Origin: Pseudomonadota bacterium | GTDB lineage: Bacteria; Pseudomonadota; Gammaproteobacteria; Halothiobacillales; Halothiobacillaceae | DNA length: 9,528 nt | Reading direction: 5' to 3' | Assembly (NCBI GenBank): GCA_021795795.1 | Contig: JAJYPA010000293.1 | Location: 1 to 9,528, forward strand | Shown: in pieces, positions 1-7,541 of the stretch | Layout of the letters: the number at the start of each line of letters is the position of its first letter | How positions within the stretch are numbered: the stretch's first letter is position 1 | Notes under the pieces: generated by a model | Seen by the model: only the letters and a program-made list of their open reading frames with translations | The model's database searches: none | Told to the model about the DNA's origin: nothing | Translations under genes and position numbers: made by a program

Positions 1-190
1 GGTTCGTATTCCCCGTGAGTTCGAGATGGACGCGCAAGAGGCCATCATGCGGCGTGAGGATGATCGCTTGATCATCGAGCCCGTAAAACGCAAAGGGCTT
101 CTCGCTACGTTGGCGAGTCTTTCTGCCCTGGATGAGGAGTTCCCGGATACGGATCGCGATCTTCTCCCACTGGATGACATCGAATTGTGA
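1..190 (+). CDS. vapB: VapB-type antitoxin (AbrB/SpoVT-like), 5' end outside the window
   Basis: This is the C-terminal 62 residues of a small antitoxin; the frame is open from base 2 and ends with TGA at 188-190. The visible start VRIPREFEMDAQEAIMRRE, followed by DRLIIEPVKR, is typical of the second half of a swapped-hairpin AbrB/SpoVT DNA-binding domain as found in VapB proteins. The acidic C-terminal tail (LDEEFPDTDRDLLPLDDIEL) is the part that in this family wraps around and blocks the toxin. Its stop overlaps the start of the downstream PIN toxin gene as GTGA, a standard arrangement for translational coupling. VapB normally also represses its own operon together with VapC, but the promoter and operator lie outside the window. 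The start codon and N-terminus cannot be judged. Confidence 0.85.
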   Translation, partial: VRIPREFEMDAQEAIMRREDDRLIIEPVKRKGLLATLASLSALDEEFPDTDRDLLPLDDIEL

Positions 191-597
191 GTGGGACCCG
201 TCGCTACCTGCTGGACACCAACATTCTGTCGGATTTGATCAGGCATCCACAAGGTAGTGTGGCACAGAGGATTACCGTTGTCGGCGAGGCGGCCGTATGC
301 ACCTCCATTGTGGTGGTTTGTGAATTACGGTATGGCGCAGCAAAGAAAAATTCTCCCCGACTCACAGAACAGGTGAACGCCGTTATCGCGGCCATGGATG
401 TGCTCCTCTATGACACGCCGGCCGATCAGGCTTATGCGGAAATCCGTCAACACCTTGCCGCCTGCGGCCAGCCCATTGGTCCGAATGACTTGCTCATTGC
501 CTCCCATGCACTGGCAGCCAAGGCCATATTGGTGAGCGCCAATGTGGGTGAGTTTTCCCGAGTGCCAGGGCTCATAGTGGACAATTGGCTGCAGTGA
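187..597 (+). CDS. vapC: VapC-type toxin, PIN-domain ribonuclease
   Basis: This is a 136-residue protein of normal VapC length. PIN-domain toxins are Mg-dependent endoribonucleases that typically cut tRNA or rRNA and stop translation when the antitoxin is lost. The acidic active-site residues are all present: D10 in LLDTNILSDLI, E46 in VCELRYGAA and D101 in PNDLLIASHA. The fourth position is N119 in LVSANVGEF, followed by the usual SRVPGL motif. The start is the GTG at 187, chosen because GTGA overlaps the antitoxin stop and the protein then begins directly before the first PIN strand. No frameshift or missing catalytic residue is seen, so the toxin looks intact. The sequence resembles the FitB/VapC group of plasmid- and island-borne modules. 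The RNA target cannot be read from sequence. Confidence 0.9.
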   Translation: MSGTRRYLLDTNILSDLIRHPQGSVAQRITVVGEAAVCTSIVVVCELRYGAAKKNSPRLTEQVNAVIAAMDVLLYDTPADQAYAEIRQHLAACGQPIGPNDLLIASHALAAKAILVSANVGEFSRVPGLIVDNWLQ

Positions 598-695
598 TCA
601 AAAAGCCTCTACAGCAAGGTCTTCATCTTGAAAACCTACTGTTCGTCGGGCCTACAATCCATATAACCTAACAGCCTTATAGTAGGCAGTTCTAA

Positions 696-1142
696 TGGGC
701 GGTTAGCAGCGTAACCGGACGTCCAGAAATTGGTGGTCAGTACGCAACCATCGAGGAAGGAAGAACCGTATTACTAACTGCTGACGTCGGGCCTGCTCGC
801 CTATACGAAGCAGCAGACTACGCCGCAACACTACATTTGACCTTCACTGAGTTCATGCAAATACCGCATCACGGCAGTCGGCACAATGTTACTTCGACCA
901 TTCTGGACCGGAGGATTGGACCGAGAAAGCTGCGGGGCACAGTAGTCGGTTACGCATTCTGCTCCATTGGAGCAAACAAACCGGACTACCCGTGCGGCAA
1001 ACTAAAAAATGCCTTTAACCGCCGTGATTATAAGGTATACGCAAACCGAACTGCAATGATTTCTCACTACTCCGGTTTAGGACATCCACGGTTGGTGCCG
1101 CTGACTCCTGAGCCTTATGACGATCAGATTGAGGCGCAATGA
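696..1142 (+). pseudogene. 5'-truncated MBL-fold (ComEC/Rec2-like) metallohydrolase remnant
   Basis: The frame is open from 696, just after an in-frame TAA at 693-695, to the TGA at 1140-1142, giving about 148 codons. It carries TVLLTADVG (about 768-794), then LYEAADYA and IPHHGSRHN (about 861-887). These are the late motifs of metallo-beta-lactamase-fold hydrolases like the C-terminal domain of ComEC and stand-alone genomic-island homologues; in that family the HHGS histidine helps bind metal. The following text (VLD-like TILDRRIGP, then a tail with KLKNAFNRR) also fits the family C-terminus. The N-terminal half with the HxHxDH metal site, roughly 200 residues or more, is missing. No clear start or Shine-Dalgarno sequence precedes the reading frame, and the only in-frame initiator near the motif is a TTG at 837, inside the domain. 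I therefore read it as a relic of a longer gene, probably brought in by a mobile region. Confidence 0.7.
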
Positions 1143-1163
1143 TGTGTTTTCTGTCAAACTTCA

Positions 1164-1179
1164 ACGCGCATAAGCGCGT
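1164..1179. repeat. Short perfect inverted repeat after the hydrolase remnant
   Basis: ACGCGC (1164-1169) and GCGCGT (1174-1179) can form a 6-bp all-paired stem with a four-base ATAA loop. It lies 22 bp after the stop of the hydrolase remnant. There is no T-tract on either side, so it is not a convincing intrinsic terminator. It may be a leftover of one, or a chance palindrome. Confidence 0.35.
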
Positions 1180-1220
1180 CTAAATGGTCAATATTGGGTT
1201 AGCGTCAACACCCTACACTC

Positions 1221-1261
1221 GCCTTTTGGGCCGATACCGATGACCCGCCCAGCAAAAAGGC
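1221..1261. terminator. Candidate terminator-like hairpin between converging genes
   Basis: GCCTTTTGGGC (1221-1231) pairs imperfectly with GCCCAGCAAAAAGGC (1247-1261), with a small bulge. The stem ends in A/T-rich arms, so runs of T flank GC pairs on both strands. The minus-strand response-regulator gene ends 50 bp away at 1310, and plus-strand decayed genes end on the other side, a place where a two-way terminator would be useful. The stem is not continuous, so support is modest. Confidence 0.3.
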
Positions 1262-1309
1262 CGCCTGATTATAATCTAAACTTCAGGATGACTATCCAAA
1301 ATGCCAAAA

Positions 1310-2722
1310 TTATATCTTCTCATCGCCCTGTATTTCTTCGCGATCGTCGATGAGTCCAAGATTTTTCATGCGGGTGTGTAATTGCTTGCGGCTGATGCCA
1401 AGCAAAATGGCAGCTTGGCTCTTGTTTGACTGTGTCTTGTTGAGAGCTGAAACTACCGCGTCGCGTTCTAATGCGTGAAGGTCATAAATCCCTCCGGCCG
1501 GGGATATTCTTTCGGCTTCCGCACTACGCAGCTCATCAGGAAGGTCGGTCACCTGTATGGTGCCTCTCCGGTTCAGCACCACCAAACGCTCGACGATATT
1601 CTCGAGCTGGCGAATATTGCCGGGCCACGAATAGGCCTCCATGGCAGCTAACGCTGCAGTCGCTATGTCTACTTCAGGCCGCCCCAGCGCTGTGCACACG
1701 CGCCGCAAAAAATGATGGACGAGGGGCGCGATATCCTCCCGCCGCTCACGCAGCGGTGGGATATGCAACGGGATGACATTCAATCGATAATACAGGTCTT
1801 CCCGAAAACTGCCTGCCTCCACCGCCTTGGCGAGGTCCACATGGGTGGCCGCGATAATACGCGCCGCGAGGCGCAGGGGTTGATTCCCGCCGAGGCGGGT
1901 ATATTCCCGCTCCTGCAAGGTGCGTAACAACTTGACCTGCATAGGTAGGGGCATGTCACCCACTTCGTCCAAAAAGAGGGTTCCGGAGCCCGCCATTTCC
2001 AATTTCCCTGCCTGAGACCGCACAGCACCGGTGAAGGCGCCTTTCTCGTGACCAAAAATTTCGCTTTCCACCAGATCCAAGGGAACGGCACCACAGTTGA
2101 AAGCAAGAAAAGGCGCATGGGCGCGGGGGGATGCCACATGCAACCCTCTGGCAACCAGTTCTTTGCCGGTTCCTGACTCTCCGGTAATAAGAACATTGGA
2201 AGGAGCGGGCGCGACGAGATTTATCATCTCCAGAATCTCGAGTGTGCCCAGACTCTCCCCGATAATGCCGTGGCGCGGCAAGTCCTGGCTGCGTGGCGGT
2301 ATGGTGTGACCCCGGCAACTCAACGCCTGGCGAATGATAGCGACGAGCTCCCCTTCTTCCACCGGTTTGGTCAGGTAATGCTCCGCCCCCGCCTTGATAG
2401 CTTGCACAGCCTGTTCGATTTCACCGTAGGCCGTGGCAATCAGCACAGGTATTCGTGGCCAGCGCTCCTTGATGTGTGCCAGTAGTTCGGTACCGCTCAT
2501 CCCTGGCAGGCGCTGGTCTGTGAGGACCAGGACGGGAAGTTCCCTGGCCATGACGGACAGGGCATCCTCCGCGCTTTCTGTTTGGGTAGTCGAGAAACCC
2601 TCAGCCTCCAGGATGGCTGCGAGTACGCTACGAAGATTTTTCTCGTCCTCGACGATGAGAATTTTCTGGGATCGCATGCCGAGCGTTTTTTCGCTACTCT
2701 TAAATGATAATGAGTGGGTCAT
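1310..2722 (-). CDS. NtrC-family sigma-54-dependent response regulator
   Basis: The protein has 470 residues from the chosen ATG at 2722. The receiver domain (about 18-135) has the acidic pair in IVEDE, the phospho-acceptor D69 in LTDQRLPGM, T97 and K119. The AAA+ central domain has Walker A GESGTGKE (181-188), the sigma-54 contact loop GAFTGA (228-233), Walker B LFLDEVGD (249-256) and WPGNIRQLEN (366-375). The Fis-type helix-turn-helix is at about 434-455 (NKSQAAILLGISRKQL). Everything needed for a working sigma-54 activator is present. The start was chosen because the ATG overlaps the kinase stop as ATGA; an earlier in-frame start at 2749 would run deeper into the kinase gene, and a later ATG at 2677 lacks a good Shine-Dalgarno sequence. 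It resembles the TspR/TcsR regulators of sulfur oxidation in acidithiobacilli, but the regulated genes here are inferred (see the promoter before tetH). Confidence 0.93.
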   Translation of the reverse strand: MTHSLSFKSSEKTLGMRSQKILIVEDEKNLRSVLAAILEAEGFSTTQTESAEDALSVMARELPVLVLTDQRLPGMSGTELLAHIKERWPRIPVLIATAYGEIEQAVQAIKAGAEHYLTKPVEEGELVAIIRQALSCRGHTIPPRSQDLPRHGIIGESLGTLEILEMINLVAPAPSNVLITGESGTGKELVARGLHVASPRAHAPFLAFNCGAVPLDLVESEIFGHEKGAFTGAVRSQAGKLEMAGSGTLFLDEVGDMPLPMQVKLLRTLQEREYTRLGGNQPLRLAARIIAATHVDLAKAVEAGSFREDLYYRLNVIPLHIPPLRERREDIAPLVHHFLRRVCTALGRPEVDIATAALAAMEAYSWPGNIRQLENIVERLVVLNRRGTIQVTDLPDELRSAEAERISPAGGIYDLHALERDAVVSALNKTQSNKSQAAILLGISRKQLHTRMKNLGLIDDREEIQGDEKI

Positions 2723-4155
2723 CGACCGGAACCCTGCGGAGGCAAGCAAAGCGCGAACTCGGCTCCGACATCCCGATGGCGCAATTCCACTTGGCCGTCG
2801 TGGACCATCATGATTTTCGTGACCACCGCCAGACCAAGGCCGCCACCCTTCGCCTTCCCTGTCACGTAAGGCTTGAAAATATCTTTGGCCAGATCCGGCG
2901 GCACCCCTGGGCCATTGTCCACGACCCCGGCCACAAACTGCCCGTTATCTTCGCGTCGACCGTATAACGTAATGCAGCCACCGTGGTTCGGCAAGGCTTC
3001 GACAGCGTTGAGCAACAAATTGCTGATAGCCTGTTCAAACAACTGCGGGTCGGCGACGATCTGCAGAGACTGAGGGCAATTTATAGTAAGGGTAATTTGT
3101 TTGGCCTCCAGATCCGTCGCATGCCTCTTGCTGCTGCGTAAAAGCAAGTCCAGTGCGGGCACTTCTGTGAGCTCTATATGATAAGGACGCCCGAAATCGA
3201 GAAATCCCTGGGTCATATCATACAGTCGCTGGACCTCCTCTTCGATGATGTTTATAAATTCTTGCCGGTTCACCGGCTGCTCGTAGCGGACCAGGTATCG
3301 CGCCGCACCGCGTAAGGAAGAAAGCGCGTTGCGTATCTCATGCGCCACCTGGGCTGACATCTCTCCAATCGTCGCCATGCATTGCATCGCCTGTTGTCTC
3401 TGGTGTAACTGATCAAGTTCCACCAGATATTGCTGCAACCGCTGTTCCAGCCGCTTGAAACCTTCTTCCAGGCGGGTTATTTCGTCGCCATCCGCCGGAA
3501 TGGGAGAATATTGCGGGAAACTGTCCACATGGAGCCGCGACTCCACGTCCGCCATCTTCTGCGAGAGACGCCGAATAGGGCGAGTAAACGTGTTGCTAAT
3601 TAAAGAAGCACCGATGATGCCAATGAAAGCCGTGATCATGCCAAGAAAGGAAAGACGCCTGATCGCAAGGTCCATTCGGGTATCCACTATGCTTTGGATA
3701 ACATCGTTATTGGCCTGCAGGCTGACATAGCCGAGGATATGCGATCCAGCACGGATAGGAGCCGTAAACTCCTCGCGCCCCGGGGTTATCGGCACCAGGT
3801 CTTGCCGACCGATCGCCGTTGACTGTGTGCTTGCGACTATCAGACCCTGCTGATCTGTTATGATTGCGCGGCGGATAAGCGGGTTGCTCTTGATCTGTTC
3901 AATTAGTTTAAAAAGGGCGCTGCTGTTTTCTGATAGCAGAGGATCAGCGGCATCGTGGGCAAGCCCTCGGCTGAGATGGAGAACCTTACTATGAATCTGT
4001 TTCTCCATATTTTGTTCGACAGCGGTGTAAAGAAACAGCACGATGATCCCATAGATGCCGGCGATGAGCATGAGCACAAAGATTATCGATTTGGACCGCA
4101 CGCTGAGTTGACGCCAGAAATCAATGGGCGTTACGCGGCTGTAATATGCTGTCAA
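2719..4155 (-). CDS. Membrane sensor histidine kinase, partner of the sigma-54 regulator
   Basis: The protein has 478 residues. Transmembrane segment 1 is at about 24-44, followed by a roughly 120-residue periplasmic domain with a Cache-like pattern (RRAIITDQQGLIVAST) and transmembrane segment 2 at about 168-188. Next come a HAMP linker (TRPIRRLSQKMADVE), a coiled segment at about 230-258, and a HisKA domain with phospho-acceptor H272 in VAHEIRNALSSLRG. The ATP-binding domain has the N box (N383 in NLLLNAVEAL), DNGPGVP (413-419) and GGGLGLA (437-443). All catalytic motifs are intact. It should autophosphorylate on H272 and pass phosphate to D69 of the regulator whose ATG overlaps its stop. 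The start appears to be TTG at 4155: an in-frame TGA lies just upstream and there is no ATG ahead of the first membrane segment. Only a weak GAGTG precedes it, so translation may be poor or the true start could be the neighbouring CTG. The ligand is not identifiable. Confidence 0.92.
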   Translation of the reverse strand: MTAYYSRVTPIDFWRQLSVRSKSIIFVLMLIAGIYGIIVLFLYTAVEQNMEKQIHSKVLHLSRGLAHDAADPLLSENSSALFKLIEQIKSNPLIRRAIITDQQGLIVASTQSTAIGRQDLVPITPGREEFTAPIRAGSHILGYVSLQANNDVIQSIVDTRMDLAIRRLSFLGMITAFIGIIGASLISNTFTRPIRRLSQKMADVESRLHVDSFPQYSPIPADGDEITRLEEGFKRLEQRLQQYLVELDQLHQRQQAMQCMATIGEMSAQVAHEIRNALSSLRGAARYLVRYEQPVNRQEFINIIEEEVQRLYDMTQGFLDFGRPYHIELTEVPALDLLLRSSKRHATDLEAKQITLTINCPQSLQIVADPQLFEQAISNLLLNAVEALPNHGGCITLYGRREDNGQFVAGVVDNGPGVPPDLAKDIFKPYVTGKAKGGGLGLAVVTKIMMVHDGQVELRHRDVGAEFALCLPPQGSGR

Positions 4156-4590
4156 CAGTAGTCACTCATGCTTTGATCGTCCTATATAATTTCGGTCCCC
4201 CGTAGCCATGTCGGTGATATGAGAATGTAGGGACTTTCACCACTATGCCCTCAGCGACCGGTTCCTGAATGAACTGGACACACGCCTTATTAGGATGCCT
4301 GTCTTATGGAAAGGCCGTGGGACAACCTCGTCATCCCGTCCTCACCTGGCTCAGAACGGGAGTCCATTCTTGTTGCGGGACGTAACACTTGTCAACAGAG
4401 TGTCGGCAAACTCGATCAAGGCTTATCGTAGGAGTGTAGCCGTTGGGCTGAGAGGTGTGGTGGAGCGACCTGAACGTCAGGAAGCCTGGGTTTTCGGTGG
4501 TTGGGAAGAGCAGATGTGAGGCCATATGGCAAGCTACTGACTGGGCCATCCCTCCGACGGGGCCGGATGAAAGACTGGGTGGCTTCGAGG
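4156..4590. other. Unassigned stretch upstream of the histidine kinase
   Basis: These 435 bp hold no gene I can support. Several short frames overlap on both strands without homology I recognise or good starts. On the minus strand, a 44-codon frame ending at the TGA close to the kinase start reads VQFIQEPVAEGIVVKV; on the plus strand, a 38-codon frame starts at the ATG at 4269 (MNWTHALLGCLSYG). The kinase promoter should lie here. The minus-strand TTATATAGG about 25 bp before the TTG start is a possible -10 region, but no matching -35 is visible. CCTGA-ACG-TCAGG at 4469-4481 is a small palindrome. The tract lies directly beyond the end of the dead transposase gene, so it may include an insertion-sequence end or another element remnant. 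Confidence 0.4.
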
Positions 4591-5780
4591 TCAGAAACCG
4601 AGGATACAAAGTGTATCGCGGCTACTGGCAGCGCAGTGACGGGTCGCCGAAGCGATGTTCCTACATCCCATCAGCCGCAGCAGGCCCATGGCGAAGTTGC
4701 GCAGAGTGGCCATCATGCGGGGGCCATTCCAGCGGCGGTTCTGGGAGCGGTCCTTATCCTAGGTAGTGTCCCGGACATGATGGCAGCGATTCTCGATCTG
4801 CCAATGGCCACGAGCCAGCGCCAACAGTTGTTCTGGATTGGCTTCAGAGGCGGTCAGGCTTGTGAGACCATCGGCCACCCCATCGTGGATCTGGTCGCTT
4901 TTCATGTCCACGGCAACACGCTGGATGAGAAAAGCCTGGCCGAGATGGGGAAAGTCGATGCCTGCCGCCTGGGGGGCAACGGTGATTTTACGGACTTCGA
5001 ACCGGCCATGCCCGATGTCGGTGGTTTCAGCGCTGAGGGGGAAAAAAATTTTCCCAGGGGAGGCAGCCCAGACGGTTGTGGAGGGTTCGCTGGTTGCCTT
5101 TCACGACGGTGAAGAGGTAATGCGCTTTTTTTCCTCGACCAGGAAGCGGGCGGTTTCCCACTGCATAAGCAATCCGTCGGCGGTGAGAACTCTACCATGG
5201 ACATACAGGTCGTGAAGCATGGAGCGCAGTTCCGGGATCTCGTTGGTCTTTTCGGCGATTTCCTGTTGCGCAATGACGGTACCCTGATCCTAAACGAAGG
5301 CGCTCCGCAACTGGACCTGGGTACAATTTTCGCGGACGGCCCCTTTGAGGATTTTTCCATCAATGGCAATTACCTACAGGTCGGCCTCTTTCAGGAACCT
5401 TGCCCCGAGTTGAGTATCCAGTCGCCCCGACTTCGACGGATTGCAGCACTCGGCGGAGAGTACTCTCGGAAGGCCGTTCGTAGCATCTGGTATTCTGGTT
5501 GTAGCGGCCCGTGATGTGTTTGAGGTGCTTCTGAGTCAATCGGTCCGCCCACCCGGCGATGGCGAGACAACTCTTGCAGCCGGCCAATACGGCGGCAATG
5601 GCGATGGTGAGGACGGCCGGGAAAGAATGACGCAGGCTCAGGCGCTTGCGGGTGTCGGGCAAGCGGCGCAAGAGCGCATGCAGGTCTTCGAGTTGGCGGT
5701 TTTTTTAGGCGCTGAAAGGAAACATCGGCCGGTTCCAGTGAACGGGTGGGTGGATGCTCTGGAAAGATCAGTACGCGCAT
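4591..5780 (-). pseudogene. Decayed ISAs1-family transposase gene
   Basis: Reading the minus strand and changing frame where needed recovers a nearly full-length ISAs1-family (DDE) transposase of about 395 codons. It starts at an ATG at 5780 (MRVLIFPEHPPTRSLEPADV). Next come LEDLHALLRRLPDTRKR, LAGCKSCLAIAGWADRL, SESTLRRVLQSV, VIAIDGKILKGAVREN (first catalytic D), VLTADGLLMQ (second D) and GHWQIENRCHHVRD (catalytic E). The C-terminus is NGPRMMATLRNFAMGLLRLM. Frame breaks lie at the 7-base T/A tract near 5700, near 5425-5428, at the 7-A tract at 5126-5132 and in the T/C run near 5036-5053. In-frame TAG stops lie at 5374-5376, 5290-5292 and 4759-4761. With this many lesions it cannot make active enzyme. 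I could not find terminal inverted repeats or target duplications, so the element limits are unknown. Confidence 0.88.
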
Positions 5781-6064
5781 GTGGGTAGAGGCGTCGCCAT
5801 GGCACAAGTAGATGGATCTGAAGTGTACACCCAACTCCTGCAGAGATCAGTCCAAGTGGCACGGATTGCCTGCAACGGATGATCCTGAGGCACCCGTCGC
5901 TCGGGGGAGATATAATTGAGCATCCCTAGGGTCTCAACCTGGGATAATCACGCGCTTATCATTTCTGGCGTTTCCTAAAGCACATTATGCAACCGTATTT
6001 TTCAACATCTTCCTTAACTGGAAATAAATTAAGGCGCTTTCATTCTCAATTGAAAATTGACTTC
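5781..6064. other. Non-coding spacer between porin gene and dead transposase
   Basis: These 284 bp show no convincing gene. The part nearest the transposase should contain the lost left or right end of the insertion sequence, but no inverted-repeat partner was found beyond 4590. The part nearest the porin gene is AT-rich and carries two small inverted repeats, described separately. A TGGCACGGATTGC at 5857-5869 resembles a sigma-54 site but has the wrong spacing. Confidence 0.5.
6012..6060 (-). terminator. Weak hairpins downstream of the porin gene
   Basis: Two short perfect inverted repeats follow the porin stop (6065): TCAATT-GAA-AATTGA at 6046-6060 (6-bp stem, 3-base loop), and CCTTAA/TTAAGG at 6012-6017 and 6029-6034 (11-base loop). 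Both are AT-rich, and neither is followed on the minus strand by a strong T-run. They are placed where the transcript should end, but they are poor intrinsic terminators by sequence. Confidence 0.3.
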
Positions 6065-7429
6065 TTAGAATGCCACAAATGCGGAAATTGTAAGTTCATT
6101 GTCAGCGGCACCAGCCACGCTTTGCGACAATGCTCTTTGTGCTGGTGGAATGCTAGATAGATTAGGTATTCGTATATTTCTAACGAAATAATCAACCGAT
6201 ATTTTAGTAAATTTAGTAATATGATATTGTCCGCCAATGGCCCACGTTTTATATACTCTCTCCTGTGAAGCTATGTTAGGTAGTCGGTCATAGAAGTCAT
6301 AGCGCATGTCAAGCTCCAAGCGATTGGTCAAAAACAAGCCGCCGGAAACATAATATCCGCTCGCCTTATTCTGACTACCGGGATAAACCTGTGCGTCAGT
6401 AAGCGTAGAAGGTGCTGCTAAATAGGTATTGAACACTGCAGGCGCCTCAATCATACCGGTACCACGCATATATTCAAATTTTGCCCACCTTCCCCAGCGG
6501 TGCATATATCCTTGCGTATACGTGACACCAAGACCTTCCCGTGTCATAGCGTAAGAGCTCCCATCAAAATTAGGATTTGCATGCTGATACCAGAGAAATC
6601 CTGTCAGATCGCTGCGGAATGGCCCATGATCTGCTCCAAACCCCTTTAGAAGATAAGACGCCTGTACACGCCCTGCAACCAGTGGTCCACTTGAGGTATT
6701 AGTCCCTATGGTTCGCCCAAAGTTGCCTACCATAATCCCATATGCGTACTCCATCTTACCGACACGGAACCAATCCATTGCTTCCGCGCCAGGATACCGA
6801 AAGGCGTTATTACCTAATATACTTGTTCCCGGAACCGAGTAGCTACCGTTACCACCCGACGTGTACATAGTATTTGTTGAATAAAAAGGCTGCAATATTA
6901 GTTGTTTTACGAGCATGCTATAATTAAATCCGAATGTAAAATTTGGATATCCCTGCATAGCTTCTTCTGCCCCCGGCGCACGTATAACACCTACTTCAAT
7001 GCGAGCGCCAGGTATATAACTAAATGTCGCATGTGCATCCATAAGCTGTGGAGTATAGTTGCCGCCGATATTGGTAAACGCATTGTTCCCAAACTCGCCG
7101 GACAGCATGTATGAAATATGCTTATTGATATTTCCACGCAACATAATGTGAGCGAAAAGAATATTAAATGATTTACTAGAAGTGTCTTGTGGCCCCACTA
7201 GGTTAATCCTAGGTGTCTGGTCATTTGCTGCTTTAGTTCCATTTATGTAATTGTATTGCGGTATAAAAAATCCGCTGAAATTAACGAGCGGCGCGTTTGC
7301 AGGAGAAACTCCAGCCAACTTAAACCAGTTTGCGGCATCGGCTGAATCTGTTGAACCTGTGACTAGAGCAACAACCGCGAACAGGCGGATAGCACACTTT
7401 AATTGTCCTTGTTTTTTTCTTGTAAACAT
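6065..7429 (-). CDS. Outer-membrane beta-barrel, porin-like protein downstream of tetH
   Basis: The protein has 454 residues from the ATG at 7429. The N-terminus (FTRKKQ..., then hydrophobic IRLFAVVALVTGS) is a Sec signal peptide with likely cleavage after ADA (about residue 32). The remainder alternates polar and aromatic residues in short amphipathic strands (for example HISYMLSGEFG, RLELDMRYDFYD, YHITKFTKISVDYFVRN) and ends in phenylalanine, as outer-membrane barrels usually do. The overall look resembles trimeric porins of the OprO/OprP kind, but I recognise no selectivity motif. The start is set by AGGGG six bases ahead (7436-7440); an in-frame ATG at 7444 lacks any ribosome site and overlaps this one. 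It lies 112 bp after the tetH stop on the same strand, so it may be co-transcribed and serve passage of tetrathionate or thiosulfate. That role is inference. Confidence 0.8.
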   Translation of the reverse strand: MFTRKKQGQLKCAIRLFAVVALVTGSTDSADAANWFKLAGVSPANAPLVNFSGFFIPQYNYINGTKAANDQTPRINLVGPQDTSSKSFNILFAHIMLRGNINKHISYMLSGEFGNNAFTNIGGNYTPQLMDAHATFSYIPGARIEVGVIRAPGAEEAMQGYPNFTFGFNYSMLVKQLILQPFYSTNTMYTSGGNGSYSVPGTSILGNNAFRYPGAEAMDWFRVGKMEYAYGIMVGNFGRTIGTNTSSGPLVAGRVQASYLLKGFGADHGPFRSDLTGFLWYQHANPNFDGSSYAMTREGLGVTYTQGYMHRWGRWAKFEYMRGTGMIEAPAVFNTYLAAPSTLTDAQVYPGSQNKASGYYVSGGLFLTNRLELDMRYDFYDRLPNIASQERVYKTWAIGGQYHITKFTKISVDYFVRNIRIPNLSSIPPAQRALSQSVAGAADNELTISAFVAF

Positions 7430-7435
7430 ATTATT

Positions 7436-7440
7436 CCCCT
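7436..7440 (-). promoter_or_regulatory. Ribosome binding site deciding the porin start
   Basis: AGGGG on the minus strand ends six bases before the ATG at 7427-7429. The alternative ATG at 7442-7444 lies upstream of this site and has no purine-rich sequence of its own, so translation should begin at 7429. Confidence 0.75.
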
Positions 7441-7502
7441 TCATATATAGCCCGAAGCTTATTTAGTGGCAAACCACATCATATTAGGTATCGATGACAA
7501 AC

Positions 7503-7535
7503 TATCCTACTATCGACTACAGCGATAGTAGGATA
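7503..7535 (-). terminator. 13-bp perfect hairpin between tetH and the porin gene
   Basis: TATCCTACTATCG (7503-7515) and CGATAGTAGGATA (7523-7535) form a perfect 13-bp stem with a seven-base loop. It begins 6 bp after the tetH stop. On the minus-strand transcript it is followed by GTTTGTC, only a short U-rich tail, so termination would be partial at best. It may lower readthrough into the porin gene or protect the 3' end of tetH mRNA. It is too regular to be chance. Confidence 0.65.
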
Positions 7536-7541
7536 AAAATA

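Noticed and set aside
1201..1263. A short frame ending PSKKAA and a stop as the tail of another broken gene
   Set aside because: About 20 codons without start, ribosome site or recognisable family; insufficient to call.
4190..4500. Group II intron or other structured RNA in the unassigned stretch
   Set aside because: A few strings (such as GGTGAAAGTCCC on the minus strand) recall intron text, but there is no domain V hairpin and no reverse-transcriptase gene.
4902..5369. A 155-codon minus-strand frame inside the transposase remnant
   Set aside because: Its composition (rich in P, S, R, K) is that of a shadow frame; the ISAs1 transposase motifs are in the other frames.
5391..5834. A 147-codon minus-strand frame at the start of the transposase
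   Set aside because: Only its section MRVLIFPEHPP to about FQRLK belongs to the transposase; the rest is the wrong frame after the T-tract frameshift.
5857..5869. Plus-strand TGGCACGGATTGC resembling a sigma-54 promoter
   Set aside because: The GG to GC spacing is 8 bases, not 10, and no plus-strand gene follows; it lies upstream of a dead insertion sequence reading the other way.
7444..7475. TTGCCA-17-TATATA on the minus strand as a sigma-70 promoter for the porin gene
   Set aside because: The start point would fall inside or after the AGGGG ribosome site, leaving the mRNA without it; the -10 is also only a partial match.
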